From positions 1-34,998 of IMG/VR virus record IMGVR_UViG_3300042988_001196: DNA of 34,998 nt; one strand, given 5' to 3'. The notes below the pieces were generated by a model that worked only from the letters and a program-made list of their open reading frames with translations, made no database searches and was not told the origin of the DNA. Shown here piece after piece: positions 17,895 through 24,080 of this stretch. Position numbers and translations under genes: made by a program. This stretch comes from a virus. Position 1 is the first letter of the stretch. Each line of letters begins with the position of its first letter.

Positions 17895-18290
17895 TTATAT
17901 CATACTTTTCCTAATCAATGTATGTGCTTCGTATTTAGTAATGCCCAAATCATACATTGATGACAATTGTTGTGCAAATAAGTCAAGGAATTGAGAATAT
18001 ATTTTCTCCGTAGTTCTTAATTTAATGAAATTATATTGAACTTTATATGCTTCTACTTCCTGATTTTTTCTAAATTCTTTATCAACAAGATATTTATTCC
18101 ACCATGTCTCTGGATCACCATTTTGCTGTAATCTATGCACATTTTCATGAACCAAGATATGCTCCTCTAATTTATTTCCAGACGGATTATATAAATCATC
18201 ACCATAGCAATAACATGCGGATTCTGGTGGATTAAAAACCTCTTTTATCTTTTCATAATTCGGTGGATAATCCTTGATTATTTTAGCCAT
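17895..18290 (-). CDS. Minimal HExxH zinc-peptidase-like protein
   Basis: 131 residues. H48-E49-N-V-H52 matches the HExxH zinc-peptidase signature, with candidate third ligands E78/E80 in NQEVEAY downstream, the gluzincin spacing. Small HExxH proteins without a signal peptide occur in phage accessory regions; targets are unknown. It sits between the SET-domain gene (13-nt overlap) and the zinc-ribbon gene. The match could also describe an inactive scaffold; enzymatic function is inferred from the motif alone. Confidence 0.5.
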   Translation of the reverse strand: MAKIIKDYPPNYEKIKEVFNPPESACYCYGDDLYNPSGNKLEEHILVHENVHRLQQNGDPETWWNKYLVDKEFRKNQEVEAYKVQYNFIKLRTTEKIYSQFLDLFAQQLSSMYDLGITKYEAHTLIRKSMI

Positions 18291-18712
18291 TTGAATATTT
18301 TTTCCGAATTTTTGTATAACTTATAATTTATAGTTATCTCATCACCTGACTTTATATCAGCAAGTGCTACATCTTTATTGATGTCATAGTTTGGTTTTTC
18401 ACTATGATTAATAAATGCTGTCATCTTAGTTATTGGATACAAAAAATGAGCGCCATTATAAATATTTGGCCAACTATTCAATATTAATTCCGAAACTTCT
18501 TTATCAAGTTTATTAAACATCTTATAAGGTAAATCGAAAGCATGAGGGATAACATCAGTATATAATTTTTCATCTTTTTTAATATCACGAATAGCAAATA
18601 CTCCAACCCCATGAATATTTGATGGCCTCAATTTTATTTTGACAATGTCATTGAGCAAATTAATTTGGTTATTAAATTGTTGCTCAATATTTTTTTTAGA
18701 AACTTTTTTCAT
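18278..18712 (-). CDS. SET-domain protein (putative lysine methyltransferase)
   Basis: 144 residues, the size of a minimal SET domain. Motifs in order: HGVGVFA (34-40), the SAM-contacting start; FINHSEKPN (100-108), matching the NHSxxPN knot; GDEITINY (123-130), matching the GEELTxxY catalytic-tyrosine end. SET proteins transfer methyl groups from S-adenosylmethionine to lysines; the substrate here is unknown and could be a virion or host protein. The gene is coupled to its neighbours by short overlaps in the packaging operon. All hallmark motifs are intact. Confidence 0.75.
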   Translation of the reverse strand: MKKVSKKNIEQQFNNQINLLNDIVKIKLRPSNIHGVGVFAIRDIKKDEKLYTDVIPHAFDLPYKMFNKLDKEVSELILNSWPNIYNGAHFLYPITKMTAFINHSEKPNYDINKDVALADIKSGDEITINYKLYKNSEKIFKWLK

Positions 18713-19017
18713 TTTAATTGAAATGATTTTTTATTTTTAATGATTGTCATTATTTTTTTCCACTCAAAATATTGAGATAGATTAGAAAAACCTATCTCTT
18801 TCATCTTTTTCTTTCTTTCCTCTCTCTTTAATTGACACTCATTACATTTCATATAAGAGGATGCAGTCTTATGTTTATGATCAGTCTTTAATATTTCAAC
18901 TAATTTATTTTCAACTTCATCAAAGATAGCCACATCTTTTAGATACTTAGGTAATCCTTTGAATATAGGATTTGGTTTCAATTTCTTTGGTACAGTTTTT
19001 AAGTCTAGTTTTTGCAT
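18709..19017 (-). CDS. Small basic protein with CxxC, function unknown
   Basis: 102 residues, rich in Lys, mostly helical, with one CNEC knuckle near residue 60. It overlaps the SET-domain gene by 4 nt and begins 1 nt after the 49-residue Cys protein. No family recognised. Conserved-looking but unassigned packaging-region protein. Confidence 0.5.
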   Translation of the reverse strand: MQKLDLKTVPKKLKPNPIFKGLPKYLKDVAIFDEVENKLVEILKTDHKHKTASSYMKCNECQLKREERKKKMKEIGFSNLSQYFEWKKIMTIIKNKKSFQLK

Positions 19018-19018
19018 T

Positions 19019-19168
19019 TTATAAACCGATATTTTTTTTAACTGGTTTTGGTTTGTTCAAAACATGTGGACAACTAGCCCACCCCTCTCGGCAACACTCC
19101 GGGATAATAAAAATATTTTTACCCTCAATTATTTTTTCTTTCCCTTTTTGTTCTTCTTTGTTTTGCAT
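19019..19168 (-). CDS. Small Cys-rich protein, 49 residues (PECCREGWxxCPHV motif)
   Basis: ATG at 19168 opens a 49-codon frame ending 1 nt before the next gene's start. The core PECCREGWASCPHV followed by a basic tail ending NIGL looks like a conserved phage mini-protein that binds metal through Cys/Cys/Cys/His. It fills an otherwise empty gap after the large terminase. Function unknown. Confidence 0.55.
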   Translation of the reverse strand: MQNKEEQKGKEKIIEGKNIFIIPECCREGWASCPHVLNKPKPVKKNIGL

Positions 19169-19182
19169 GCCATATGTAATAA

Positions 19183-20460
19183 TTATATCGCTATATTAGT
19201 TTTCTGTCTATAAGGATTTTTCCTAACAACATCTGTTGACTTATTATGCAACGAAACTATTGGATACATAACACTGTCCATAGCATGTGACCATGTGTGG
19301 TCTGGCTCACCTGTTGGATTGCCATCTCTATCTTCTTTCCATGCGTAATTTTCATAAGACTTCCAAACATTAGTACTTCTTCGTGTCACATATATTTTTT
19401 TCTGCGAAGTCACTTTTATTCGATAAGAAACACTATCAGCACCTTTTTCTGAACCCTTAACTCTTATGCCATATTTATTTTGTTCAGCAATACTTTTTGG
19501 CTCTGCACCGTCAGCAATAACCAATTCATCTCCACCTACTTCTTTTATCTTACTGGCTAAGAATTCATTAGATAATTCTGTCCCATAAGCAAGTTCATCA
19601 ACAATATAGGAGCCATTCCAATAATAAAGTGCTACAACGCACGCCGGATCGGGAAACCAACCATAGTCCTCTCCAAATCTAACTAGACGAGCTTCGCTAG
19701 GGATAACGTCAATAAGTTGCCAACCTGTAAATATTTTTCCTCTAACTTCTTCTGGCGACAAACCCTCAATGACCTGCCAATAGTATGCTGGGTTAGTATA
19801 CAAATATTGTTTGTATCTTTCGATAGTGTGCTTATCTAAATTAACATCATTTTGTTTCCAATTACCGCCAATATATAAAACATCTTTTATATTTTCCTTT
19901 AACTTAGGAATATAAAAACCTTGTGTATCACTAGGTATCATGTCGAACCAACGCCTTAGTATCCAGTGATTTTTCGCTGGAGTATTTAATGTCAAAATTA
20001 TTTTAATATTTCCTTTAACTGTTCTTAATGTATCATCAAGTGTCCTAAATTCTTCTTCACCTATTTCTTCAGCTTCTTCTATCCAAACAATGTTATAGTT
20101 TGCCAACGATTTAAGTCTAGCTGTTAGAGAACCAGATGAAGCTCTAAAGCCATGAGCCCTCAAACTGTTTTCACCTTTTTCAATGTACATCTCATTGTCT
20201 GTAATTTTAAACAGTGGCTCTATTTTTTGTTCGATTAACCTATCTCTTATTTCTCGAAAACAAGAAGCACGAATATCAGCATGGACAGCTCTCATTATCG
20301 CCCCACGAACATAATCTTTACTCAACATCTTTGACACCAAATATCTTGAAGCTGTACCAGACCTACCATTGGCTCTACCACCCATTAAAATTACATAACG
20401 ACAATTGTCGTTTTCCCATAAAGGAATATGTGATTCGTGTACCTCAAATGAAACTTTCAT
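19183..20460 (-). CDS. terL: Large terminase subunit (DNA-packaging ATPase/nuclease)
   Basis: 425 residues. Walker A region GGRANGRSGT (27-36; note Arg in place of the usual Lys before Ser), Walker B NIVWIEEAEE (123-132), a coupling LNTPAKNH motif, and a C-terminal RNase H-like nuclease domain starting at VRFGEDYGWFPDPACVV and ending TWSHAMDSVMYP. The layout fits the Terminase_3/PBSX-type family, which pairs with a small terminase for headful-type packaging. Overlaps the small terminase by 4 nt. Confidence 0.92.
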   Translation of the reverse strand: MKVSFEVHESHIPLWENDNCRYVILMGGRANGRSGTASRYLVSKMLSKDYVRGAIMRAVHADIRASCFREIRDRLIEQKIEPLFKITDNEMYIEKGENSLRAHGFRASSGSLTARLKSLANYNIVWIEEAEEIGEEEFRTLDDTLRTVKGNIKIILTLNTPAKNHWILRRWFDMIPSDTQGFYIPKLKENIKDVLYIGGNWKQNDVNLDKHTIERYKQYLYTNPAYYWQVIEGLSPEEVRGKIFTGWQLIDVIPSEARLVRFGEDYGWFPDPACVVALYYWNGSYIVDELAYGTELSNEFLASKIKEVGGDELVIADGAEPKSIAEQNKYGIRVKGSEKGADSVSYRIKVTSQKKIYVTRRSTNVWKSYENYAWKEDRDGNPTGEPDHTWSHAMDSVMYPIVSLHNKSTDVVRKNPYRQKTNIAI

Positions 20461-20813
20461 TTTCTGATTGATATATCAATACCAGACAATTCAATTGGCG
20501 AACCATTAGATCCACTAAGTTCAGTTCTTTGTGCAAATTCATTTTTCTTTTTTCTTTCCAAATATTTAAAAGCGTACTCTGGTTGATCTAATGATTTTAC
20601 GACTGTCTGTCTAGCTTTTAGAACAGGTCGCTCACGAAGACGCTTGAAACGCTCGGATAGTTCTGGTTTTTCTTTAACCCAACGATAATAAGTATCAGGA
20701 CTAATATTCGCATAATAACACGCTTCTTCTATACTCCCGTCAATAGCAAAAACCTCATCTAACTTTCTGAGAGTCTCCTCTGTCATTTTCTGCTTTATTT
20801 GCCCTTTTGCCAT
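20457..20813 (-). CDS. terS: Small terminase subunit
   Basis: 118 residues from ATG 20813 (MAKGQIKQK); a longer frame to 20834 would need a TTG start and is not preferred. Residues 15-55 form a helix-turn-helix (SIEEACYYANISPDTYYRWVKE), followed by helices (PVLKARQTVVKSL, YLERKKKNEFAQR), the classic small-terminase layout. It recognises viral DNA for packaging and partners with the large subunit, to which it is coupled by an ATGA overlap. Confidence 0.88.
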   Translation of the reverse strand: MAKGQIKQKMTEETLRKLDEVFAIDGSIEEACYYANISPDTYYRWVKEKPELSERFKRLRERPVLKARQTVVKSLDQPEYAFKYLERKKKNEFAQRTELSGSNGSPIELSGIDISIRK

Positions 20814-20824
20814 AATTTTTATAA

Positions 20825-20911
20825 TTAAAACCAATAATCACCTAAATGAACTAATTTATGACATTCACAACAAAGAGTAACCCCATTTTTCTTTGAGAAG
20901 TCGGATAAAAA
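20825..20911 (-). pseudogene. HNH endonuclease C-terminal remnant
   Basis: A frame of about 28 codons reading GVTLCCECHKLVHLGDYW ends at 20825. This is the C-terminal HNH signature (LCxxCHxxxH), but no start or N-terminal half is present; an in-frame TAA precedes it. HNH genes often sit beside terminases, so this is probably the stub of a former HNH gene. It continues the same frame as the upstream zinc-ribbon gene beyond that gene's stop. Confidence 0.5.
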
Positions 20912-21052
20912 TTATTTATTTCCTTTTCCTCGTTGCATTTTGTACAAGTCTTCTTTTTCATACATACATTTAATACATAACCATAACCTATTCAATCTAT
21001 CTAACATTACTTGACCAACAACCTTTTTGCATTTATCACATGTATAACTCAT
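20912..21052 (-). CDS. Small zinc-ribbon protein, 46 residues
   Basis: ATG at 21052 overlaps the preceding gene's stop by ATGA. Two CxxC knuckles (CDKC and CIKC) 17 residues apart form a zinc ribbon; the tail is basic. It may be an independent mini-protein or the N-terminal half of a broken HNH nuclease whose end is still readable in frame downstream. Confidence 0.5.
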   Translation of the reverse strand: MSYTCDKCKKVVGQVMLDRLNRLWLCIKCMYEKEDLYKMQRGKGNK

Positions 21053-21174
21053 TTTCTTTTTCTTGAAGCTGACATAGCAATTGCAATAATTTGTTTCCTC
21101 GATCTATTTTTACCAGATTTATATAATTCTCTAATATTTGCACTTATATTTTTCTTTCCTTTTTTTAATGGCAT
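21049..21174 (-). CDS. Small basic phage protein (MPLKKG...KQxIAIAMSxxRK type)
   Basis: 41 residues starting MPLKKGKKNISANIRELY and ending KQIIAIAMSASRKRK. This matches a widespread phage/plasmid mini-protein pattern (MPLKKG, then KQAVAIALSKARK) whose function is unknown to me; the basic helical character suggests nucleic-acid binding. Coupled downstream to the zinc-ribbon gene. Confidence 0.65.
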   Translation of the reverse strand: MPLKKGKKNISANIRELYKSGKNRSRKQIIAIAMSASRKRK

Positions 21175-21183
21175 ATATTTTTA

Positions 21184-21357
21184 TTAAGCACATTTTTCAT
21201 CTTCACAAGGATAAAACGGAACACTATCTTTGGTATCATTAAATTTTAATTCAATAACTCGTTCACTAGTATTTTTATTAACCACAAAATAATAAACTAG
21301 AAACAAAGCAACTAATGAAAAGAAAACAATAATAATTCCTTTTAAGTCAAACCTCAT
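21184..21357 (-). CDS. Single-membrane-segment small protein
   Basis: 57 residues from ATG 21357 (MRFDLKG). Residues 7-27 are strongly hydrophobic (IIIVFFSLVALFLVYYFVV), followed by a polar tail ending CEDEKCA. A start at 21375 is excluded because it lies upstream of the predicted -10. The promoter TTGCGG-17-TATAAT places the transcription start at or just before the ATG. Topology N-in/C-out with a Cys-containing tail; role unknown. Confidence 0.5.
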   Translation of the reverse strand: MRFDLKGIIIVFFSLVALFLVYYFVVNKNTSERVIELKFNDTKDSVPFYPCEDEKCA

Positions 21358-21363
21358 GGAACA

Positions 21364-21392
21364 ATTATACTTCAAATAAAAAACAACCGCAA
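21364..21392 (-). promoter_or_regulatory. Promoter, likely leaderless, overlapping a terminator arm
   Basis: TTGCGG (21387-21392) and TATAAT (21364-21369) are separated by 17 bp; the ATG follows 6 nt after the -10. The -35 lies within the 3' arm of the upstream terminator hairpin, so termination and re-initiation share sequence. Confidence 0.6.
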
Positions 21393-21411
21393 GTGTGTGC
21401 GGTTGCTTTTT
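21377..21411 (-). terminator. Intrinsic terminator (bidirectional)
   Basis: CAACCGCA (21384-21391), 6-nt loop and TGCGGTTG (21398-21405), flanked by A and T runs on both sides. It ends the leftward transcript of the coiled-coil/transglycosylase genes after the 38-residue gene. Confidence 0.75.
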
Positions 21412-21422
21412 ATTAATTTCTA

Positions 21423-21539
21423 TTAAACCTCTTTCAATTCTTGAGCTATCTGATCATAACCATTGTCATCATAGTTAGGATCATCAATTTCTTTGTATTC
21501 AATCAAATCTTCATTCAATGAAAATATATTATTATCCAT
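21423..21539 (-). CDS. Small acidic protein, 38 residues
   Basis: From ATG 21539 (MDNNIFSLNEDLIEYKEIDD) to 21423. Highly acidic, no Cys or membrane segment. The A/T leader (AATAATAAAAATAATATGG) matches the genome's start context, whereas a longer upstream frame overlaps the transglycosylase gene and is rejected. It is the last gene before the terminator. Function unknown; acidic mini-proteins of phages often inhibit host DNA-binding proteins, but this is speculation. Confidence 0.5.
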   Translation of the reverse strand: MDNNIFSLNEDLIEYKEIDDPNYDDNGYDQIAQELKEV

Positions 21540-21549
21540 ATTATTTTTA

Positions 21550-22056
21550 TTATTTATTCCAGCAATTCTTAGATGAGTACCATGGTTCAGTCCCATGAGT
21601 TTTGTACAAATACATGGCAAACATTTCATTGTCCTTTTCCTCTGACAAATTATAACCAAGTTCTGTAGCTTTCTTATTCCAGATAGAATTTATCTGATAC
21701 TTACCTTGATCATAAGTCCCATTTTTATTAACATTTACGATAACCTGACCATTTTTGTAATGAGTATTACCACTCTCACATTTGGCAATCCTAGACATGA
21801 CCGCAGGTATAATTTCAACAGGCACTTCCTTGATAACCTCGGCTTTAACGAAAATAGTCTCTGAATGACTCAAACCATACGAAATTGACCCATAAACTAT
21901 CCAACCGAGGGAACATAGCGCTACACCTGCTAAAATCGTTCTACGGGCAATTTTACGCGTTTTAAGCACTATCCTCTGCCACTTAGTATATCTCTTACCG
22001 TCACAATTGAACGAACCTATGTACTGATTACCAAAGAACATTCTTGTTTTTTTCAT
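21550..22056 (-). CDS. Membrane-anchored lytic transglycosylase-like protein
   Basis: 168 residues. A basic cytoplasmic N-terminus (1-39), a membrane segment (about 40-60), a short linker, and an SLT-like domain: catalytic Glu94 in AKCESG, then NGTYDQGKYQIN and a YLYKTHGTEPWYSSKNCW end. Lytic transglycosylases cleave glycan strands of peptidoglycan. Topology puts the catalytic domain outside the cytoplasmic membrane. It lies in the first leftward operon, away from the lysin, so a role in wall remodelling during infection or entry is possible as well as lysis. Confidence 0.7.
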   Translation of the reverse strand: MKKTRMFFGNQYIGSFNCDGKRYTKWQRIVLKTRKIARRTILAGVALCSLGWIVYGSISYGLSHSETIFVKAEVIKEVPVEIIPAVMSRIAKCESGNTHYKNGQVIVNVNKNGTYDQGKYQINSIWNKKATELGYNLSEEKDNEMFAMYLYKTHGTEPWYSSKNCWNK

Positions 22057-22104
22057 AATTAGATTAATTAATTTCTAAACGATAGAAATTCGGTAGGTGT
22101 TATT

Positions 22105-22133
22105 ATCATAACAAATAACCAACTGTATGTAAA
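22105..22133 (-). promoter_or_regulatory. Promoter for the transglycosylase gene, with DnaA box upstream
   Basis: TTTACA (22128-22133), 17-bp spacer and TATGAT (22105-22110) preceded by TGT, an extended -10. A perfect DnaA box (22142-22150) lies 8 bp upstream of the -35. The predicted leader is about 40 nt. Confidence 0.65.
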
Positions 22134-22141
22134 CTAGTACC

Positions 22142-22150
22142 TGTGGATAA
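22142..22150 (-). promoter_or_regulatory. Perfect DnaA box
   Basis: TGTGGATAA on the top strand, i.e. TTATCCACA leftward, positioned just upstream of the promoter at 22105-22133. Same word at five other sites in the window. Confidence 0.65.
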
Positions 22151-22154
22151 CTTT

Positions 22155-22739
22155 TTACCTGTAGTTCACAGGTACTTGTTCAACAAAATAGCGAACACCC
22201 TTAATCTCAATGTTATCTTTCATTGCCTTAGTGATCATCTGTTCGTTAGCCATATGGTATTCAATAGGGAGTTCCTTAATATCAATAACCTCAAATCTCT
22301 TGACCTCTCTAAACTGGACTAACCCACTATCAGTCGCTACTTCTTTTTCAACCTCTGATAAGTTTTCAATCTTTTTGACAGCAGTATTTATTTTTATTTT
22401 TCCCTCAATTAACTTCTTAGCAATCTTTTCTTCTTCTTCCTTTCTAATCCTAACCTGTTCAGTTTGGTAAACAGTCATCTTCAACCTAAGTGAAGAGATA
22501 GCATTTTCATATACCTCTTCAACTGGTTTGAATAATGCTCTGGCACTCTTTAGAGCATTGTTGATAGGTTTGGTAATCTCTTCCTTTTTCTCCTTAACCT
22601 TGTCCGCATATTTATTCATCTCTGACAACATCGCAGTAGCCATTTTAAGATCATCATTTGACTTGATACTAAATGACCCGACAGCAACAGCTATCGACTC
22701 AATTTTTTCTTTCAAAGGAACTAGTGATTTTTCGTTCAT
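22155..22739 (-). CDS. Coiled-coil phage early protein
   Basis: 194 residues; a long helical central part (YADKVKEKKEEITKPIN, ARALFKPVEEVYENAI, EEEEKIAKKLIEGK) and a small C-terminal domain (RFEVIDIKELPIEYHMAN, then GVRYFVEQVPV). This architecture is common in phage early regions, often next to single-strand annealing or replication genes, but the biochemical role is not established to my knowledge. It is the first gene leftward of the origin region and is preceded by an extended -10 promoter and a DnaA box. Confidence 0.6.
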   Translation of the reverse strand: MNEKSLVPLKEKIESIAVAVGSFSIKSNDDLKMATAMLSEMNKYADKVKEKKEEITKPINNALKSARALFKPVEEVYENAISSLRLKMTVYQTEQVRIRKEEEEKIAKKLIEGKIKINTAVKKIENLSEVEKEVATDSGLVQFREVKRFEVIDIKELPIEYHMANEQMITKAMKDNIEIKGVRYFVEQVPVNYR

Positions 22740-22776
22740 TGTGATTTTTATTTATTTAATAATAACTTATATTGAA

Positions 22777-22804
22777 AATATAACATGCTGTATGTAAAAA
22801 TCAA
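22777..22804 (-). promoter_or_regulatory. Leftward early promoter
   Basis: TTGATT (22799-22804), 16-bp spacer and TATATT (22777-22782) preceded by TGT (extended -10). A perfect DnaA box (22813-22821) lies 8 bp upstream. Drives the coiled-coil protein gene. Confidence 0.55.
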
Positions 22805-22812
22805 AGAAACCC

Positions 22813-22821
22813 TGTGGATAA
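22813..22821 (-). promoter_or_regulatory. Perfect DnaA box
   Basis: TTATCCACA leftward, with the same flanks (AGTTATCCACAGG) as the box at 22142, and next to the leftward early promoter. Confidence 0.65.
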
Positions 22822-22883
22822 CTCGATAGCTACCATGATCAGGACAAAGTCATCGACGAAAGTTAGCCATATTTTAGCGGTCA

Positions 22884-23180
22884 GAAAATGCAGACAGCAA
22901 GCGTTGCTGTCTGCATTTTCAAACTATGGCTCAACATAGCCCTACTTTTGCAGACAGCAAAAATCATTTTTCGGGGGGAAAAAAAATTACTGGCACGAGA
23001 GAAGTGTATTATATATAGGGATATATACATATACCTATATATATACTTTTACCTATTAAATATATCTGTCTATCTGTCTGCATTTGATTTTATCCTTATT
23101 CTTAGCCCTACTTTTGCAGACAGCAATTTGAAAACATTGCTGTCTGCACTCAAAAATTGCTGTCTGCTGTCTGCATTTTC
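22884..23180. repeat. Origin module 1: GCAGACAGCAA iterons around an AT-palindromic core
   Basis: A perfect 17-bp inverted repeat with 3-nt loop (22884-22900, 22904-22920), a 23-bp direct repeat (22938-22960 and 23104-23126) and further copies of TTGCTGTCTGC at 23137-23147, 23157-23167 and, overlapping, 23166-23174, plus a partial copy at 23074-23081. The centre (23006-23060) is A/T-only palindromic sequence with TATATATAGG/CCTATATATA arms. Copies on the left point rightward and most copies on the right point leftward. Confidence 0.75.
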
Positions 23181-23323
23181 TCCCCTGGTTATTGATCGTT
23201 TTTTGAATAAAAATGTCAAAAAAAGTAACTATAAACAAAAAAATCCATCTCATCGGTACACAGATAAAGACAGATGTTTTTGTTGTCGGCATAATTAAAT
23301 TCAATTAATTTATGCTTAAAAAA

Positions 23324-23353
23324 ATTATAACAAAGTTATCCACATTTTGACAA
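23324..23353 (-). promoter_or_regulatory. Leftward promoter inside the origin, DnaA box in the spacer
   Basis: TTGTCA (23348-23353), 18-bp spacer and TATAAT (23324-23329) preceded by TGT. The DnaA box 23336-23344 lies between -35 and -10, so DnaA binding would block it. The transcript would run through module 1 without a credible gene: a possible origin RNA or primer. Confidence 0.45.
23336..23344 (+). promoter_or_regulatory. Perfect DnaA box
   Basis: TTATCCACA on the top strand, between the two repeat modules and inside the spacer of a leftward promoter. Confidence 0.65.
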
Positions 23354-23403
23354 CAAGAAAATGAAAAAAACAATTATATTTTAAAAAATCAGTATAACCA
23401 ACA

Positions 23404-23835
23404 TATAAACAGCATATGACCAGCATGACCAGCATGACCAGCATATGACCAGCATGTTTTTCGAGTGCTGGTGTCAAACCAAGGCTACACATAGCCATAT
23501 TTTCGTTATGACCAGCATTTTTCAAAAAAATCGACCTAAAAAAGAAAAAACCCCATAGTATACTATACTATATAGTACCTATATTATATTATATATATAC
23601 TTTACCCCTATAAAAATACTGGTTATGCTGGTCATAGCGTTTTTACGGCTCTGTGTAGCCCCAGTTTGACACCAGCATTTTTAAAAATGCTGGTCATAAT
23701 TCTCAATATAACCATTTTAATCATTTTATGGCTCTGTGTAGCCCCAGTTTGACACCAGCACTGTTTTTTTTAATTTTATCAATCTATTTTATGGCTCTGT
23801 GTAGCCCCAGTTTGACACCAGCATTTTGCTGGTCA
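23404..23835. repeat. Origin module 2: ATGACCAGCAT iterons and 31-bp stem-loop repeats around an AT core
   Basis: Four head-to-tail ATGACCAGCAT words in 23416-23455, a fifth at 23508-23518, then inverted copies at 23625-23635 and 23687-23697 and TGCTGGTCA at 23827-23835. A 31-bp repeat beginning GGCTCTGTGTAGCC and ending GACACCAGCA occurs at 23647-23677, 23730-23760 and 23793-23823, with a diverged inverted copy at 23466-23498. A perfect 24-bp palindrome lies at 23671-23694. The AT-palindromic core is at 23556-23602. Repeats left and right of the core mostly face opposite ways, as in module 1. Confidence 0.8.
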
Positions 23836-23846
23836 AATGTTTTTTT

Positions 23847-23905
23847 GTTTTCACATGAAACATATTTTAAAAAAGATATTAATGTTTTCACATGAAACAT
23901 ATTTT
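23847..23905. repeat. Pair of 22-bp direct repeats, operator-like
   Basis: Identical 22-mers at 23847-23868 and 23884-23905, centre to centre 37 bp, each containing the dyad TTTCAcaTGAAA. Located upstream of the primase-polymerase promoter, so they could be binding sites for a regulator or initiator. Confidence 0.6.
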
Positions 23906-23919
23906 TTTAAAAAAAACAA

Positions 23920-23964
23920 AAATACCACAACTTATCCAGCACGCTGGCAAGTAGTGGTCTTTTT
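23920..23964. terminator. Terminator-like imperfect hairpin, T-runs on both sides
   Basis: ACCAC...ACTT..CCAGC (23924-23940) pairs with GCTGG.AAGT.GTGGT (23943-23958) with two small internal mismatches, followed by CTTTTT rightward and ATTTTT leftward. It would insulate the primase-polymerase promoter from origin transcripts. Confidence 0.5.
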
Positions 23965-24012
23965 GTTACAAAACATAATTATTAAAATTATGCTCTTATA
24001 TTTTAGCATACG

Positions 24013-24021
24013 TTATCCACA
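24013..24021 (+). promoter_or_regulatory. Perfect DnaA box
   Basis: TTATCCACA ending 1 bp before the -35 of the primase-polymerase promoter. Confidence 0.65.
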
Positions 24022-24022
24022 T

Positions 24023-24050
24023 TTGCACTCGCTCTGATCCAAGGTATAAT
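24023..24050 (+). promoter_or_regulatory. Promoter of the replication operon
   Basis: TTGCAC (24023-24028), 16-bp spacer, TATAAT (24045-24050); ATG at 24081. A DnaA box abuts the -35, so replication genes may respond to host DnaA. Confidence 0.65.
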
Positions 24051-24080
24051 TGTTTCATTACAAAACAATAATAATTATTT

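Larger units (their letters stand above)
22740..24080. other. Probable replication origin/early control region (no credible gene)
   Basis: 1.3 kb between divergent arms without a convincing gene. It contains two repeat modules (22884-23180 and 23404-23835), each built of iteron-like words on both sides of an AT-palindromic core, three perfect DnaA boxes (22813, 23336, 24013), divergent promoters, a terminator-like hairpin (23920-23964) and a pair of 22-bp repeats. The replication genes start directly to the right. Iterons, DnaA boxes and AT-rich melting elements together are the usual make-up of a theta-type origin. Confidence 0.7.

Noticed and set aside
22888-23298. Frames across the origin modules on both strands (also 23056-23304, 23325-23525, 23837-24037)
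   Set aside because: Their sequence is simply translated iterons and hairpins, with no domain or gene-like spacing; the region is better explained as an origin.
22884-23835. CRISPR-like array
   Set aside because: Repeats are short, in both orientations and irregularly spaced, without unique spacers of constant length and without cas genes.
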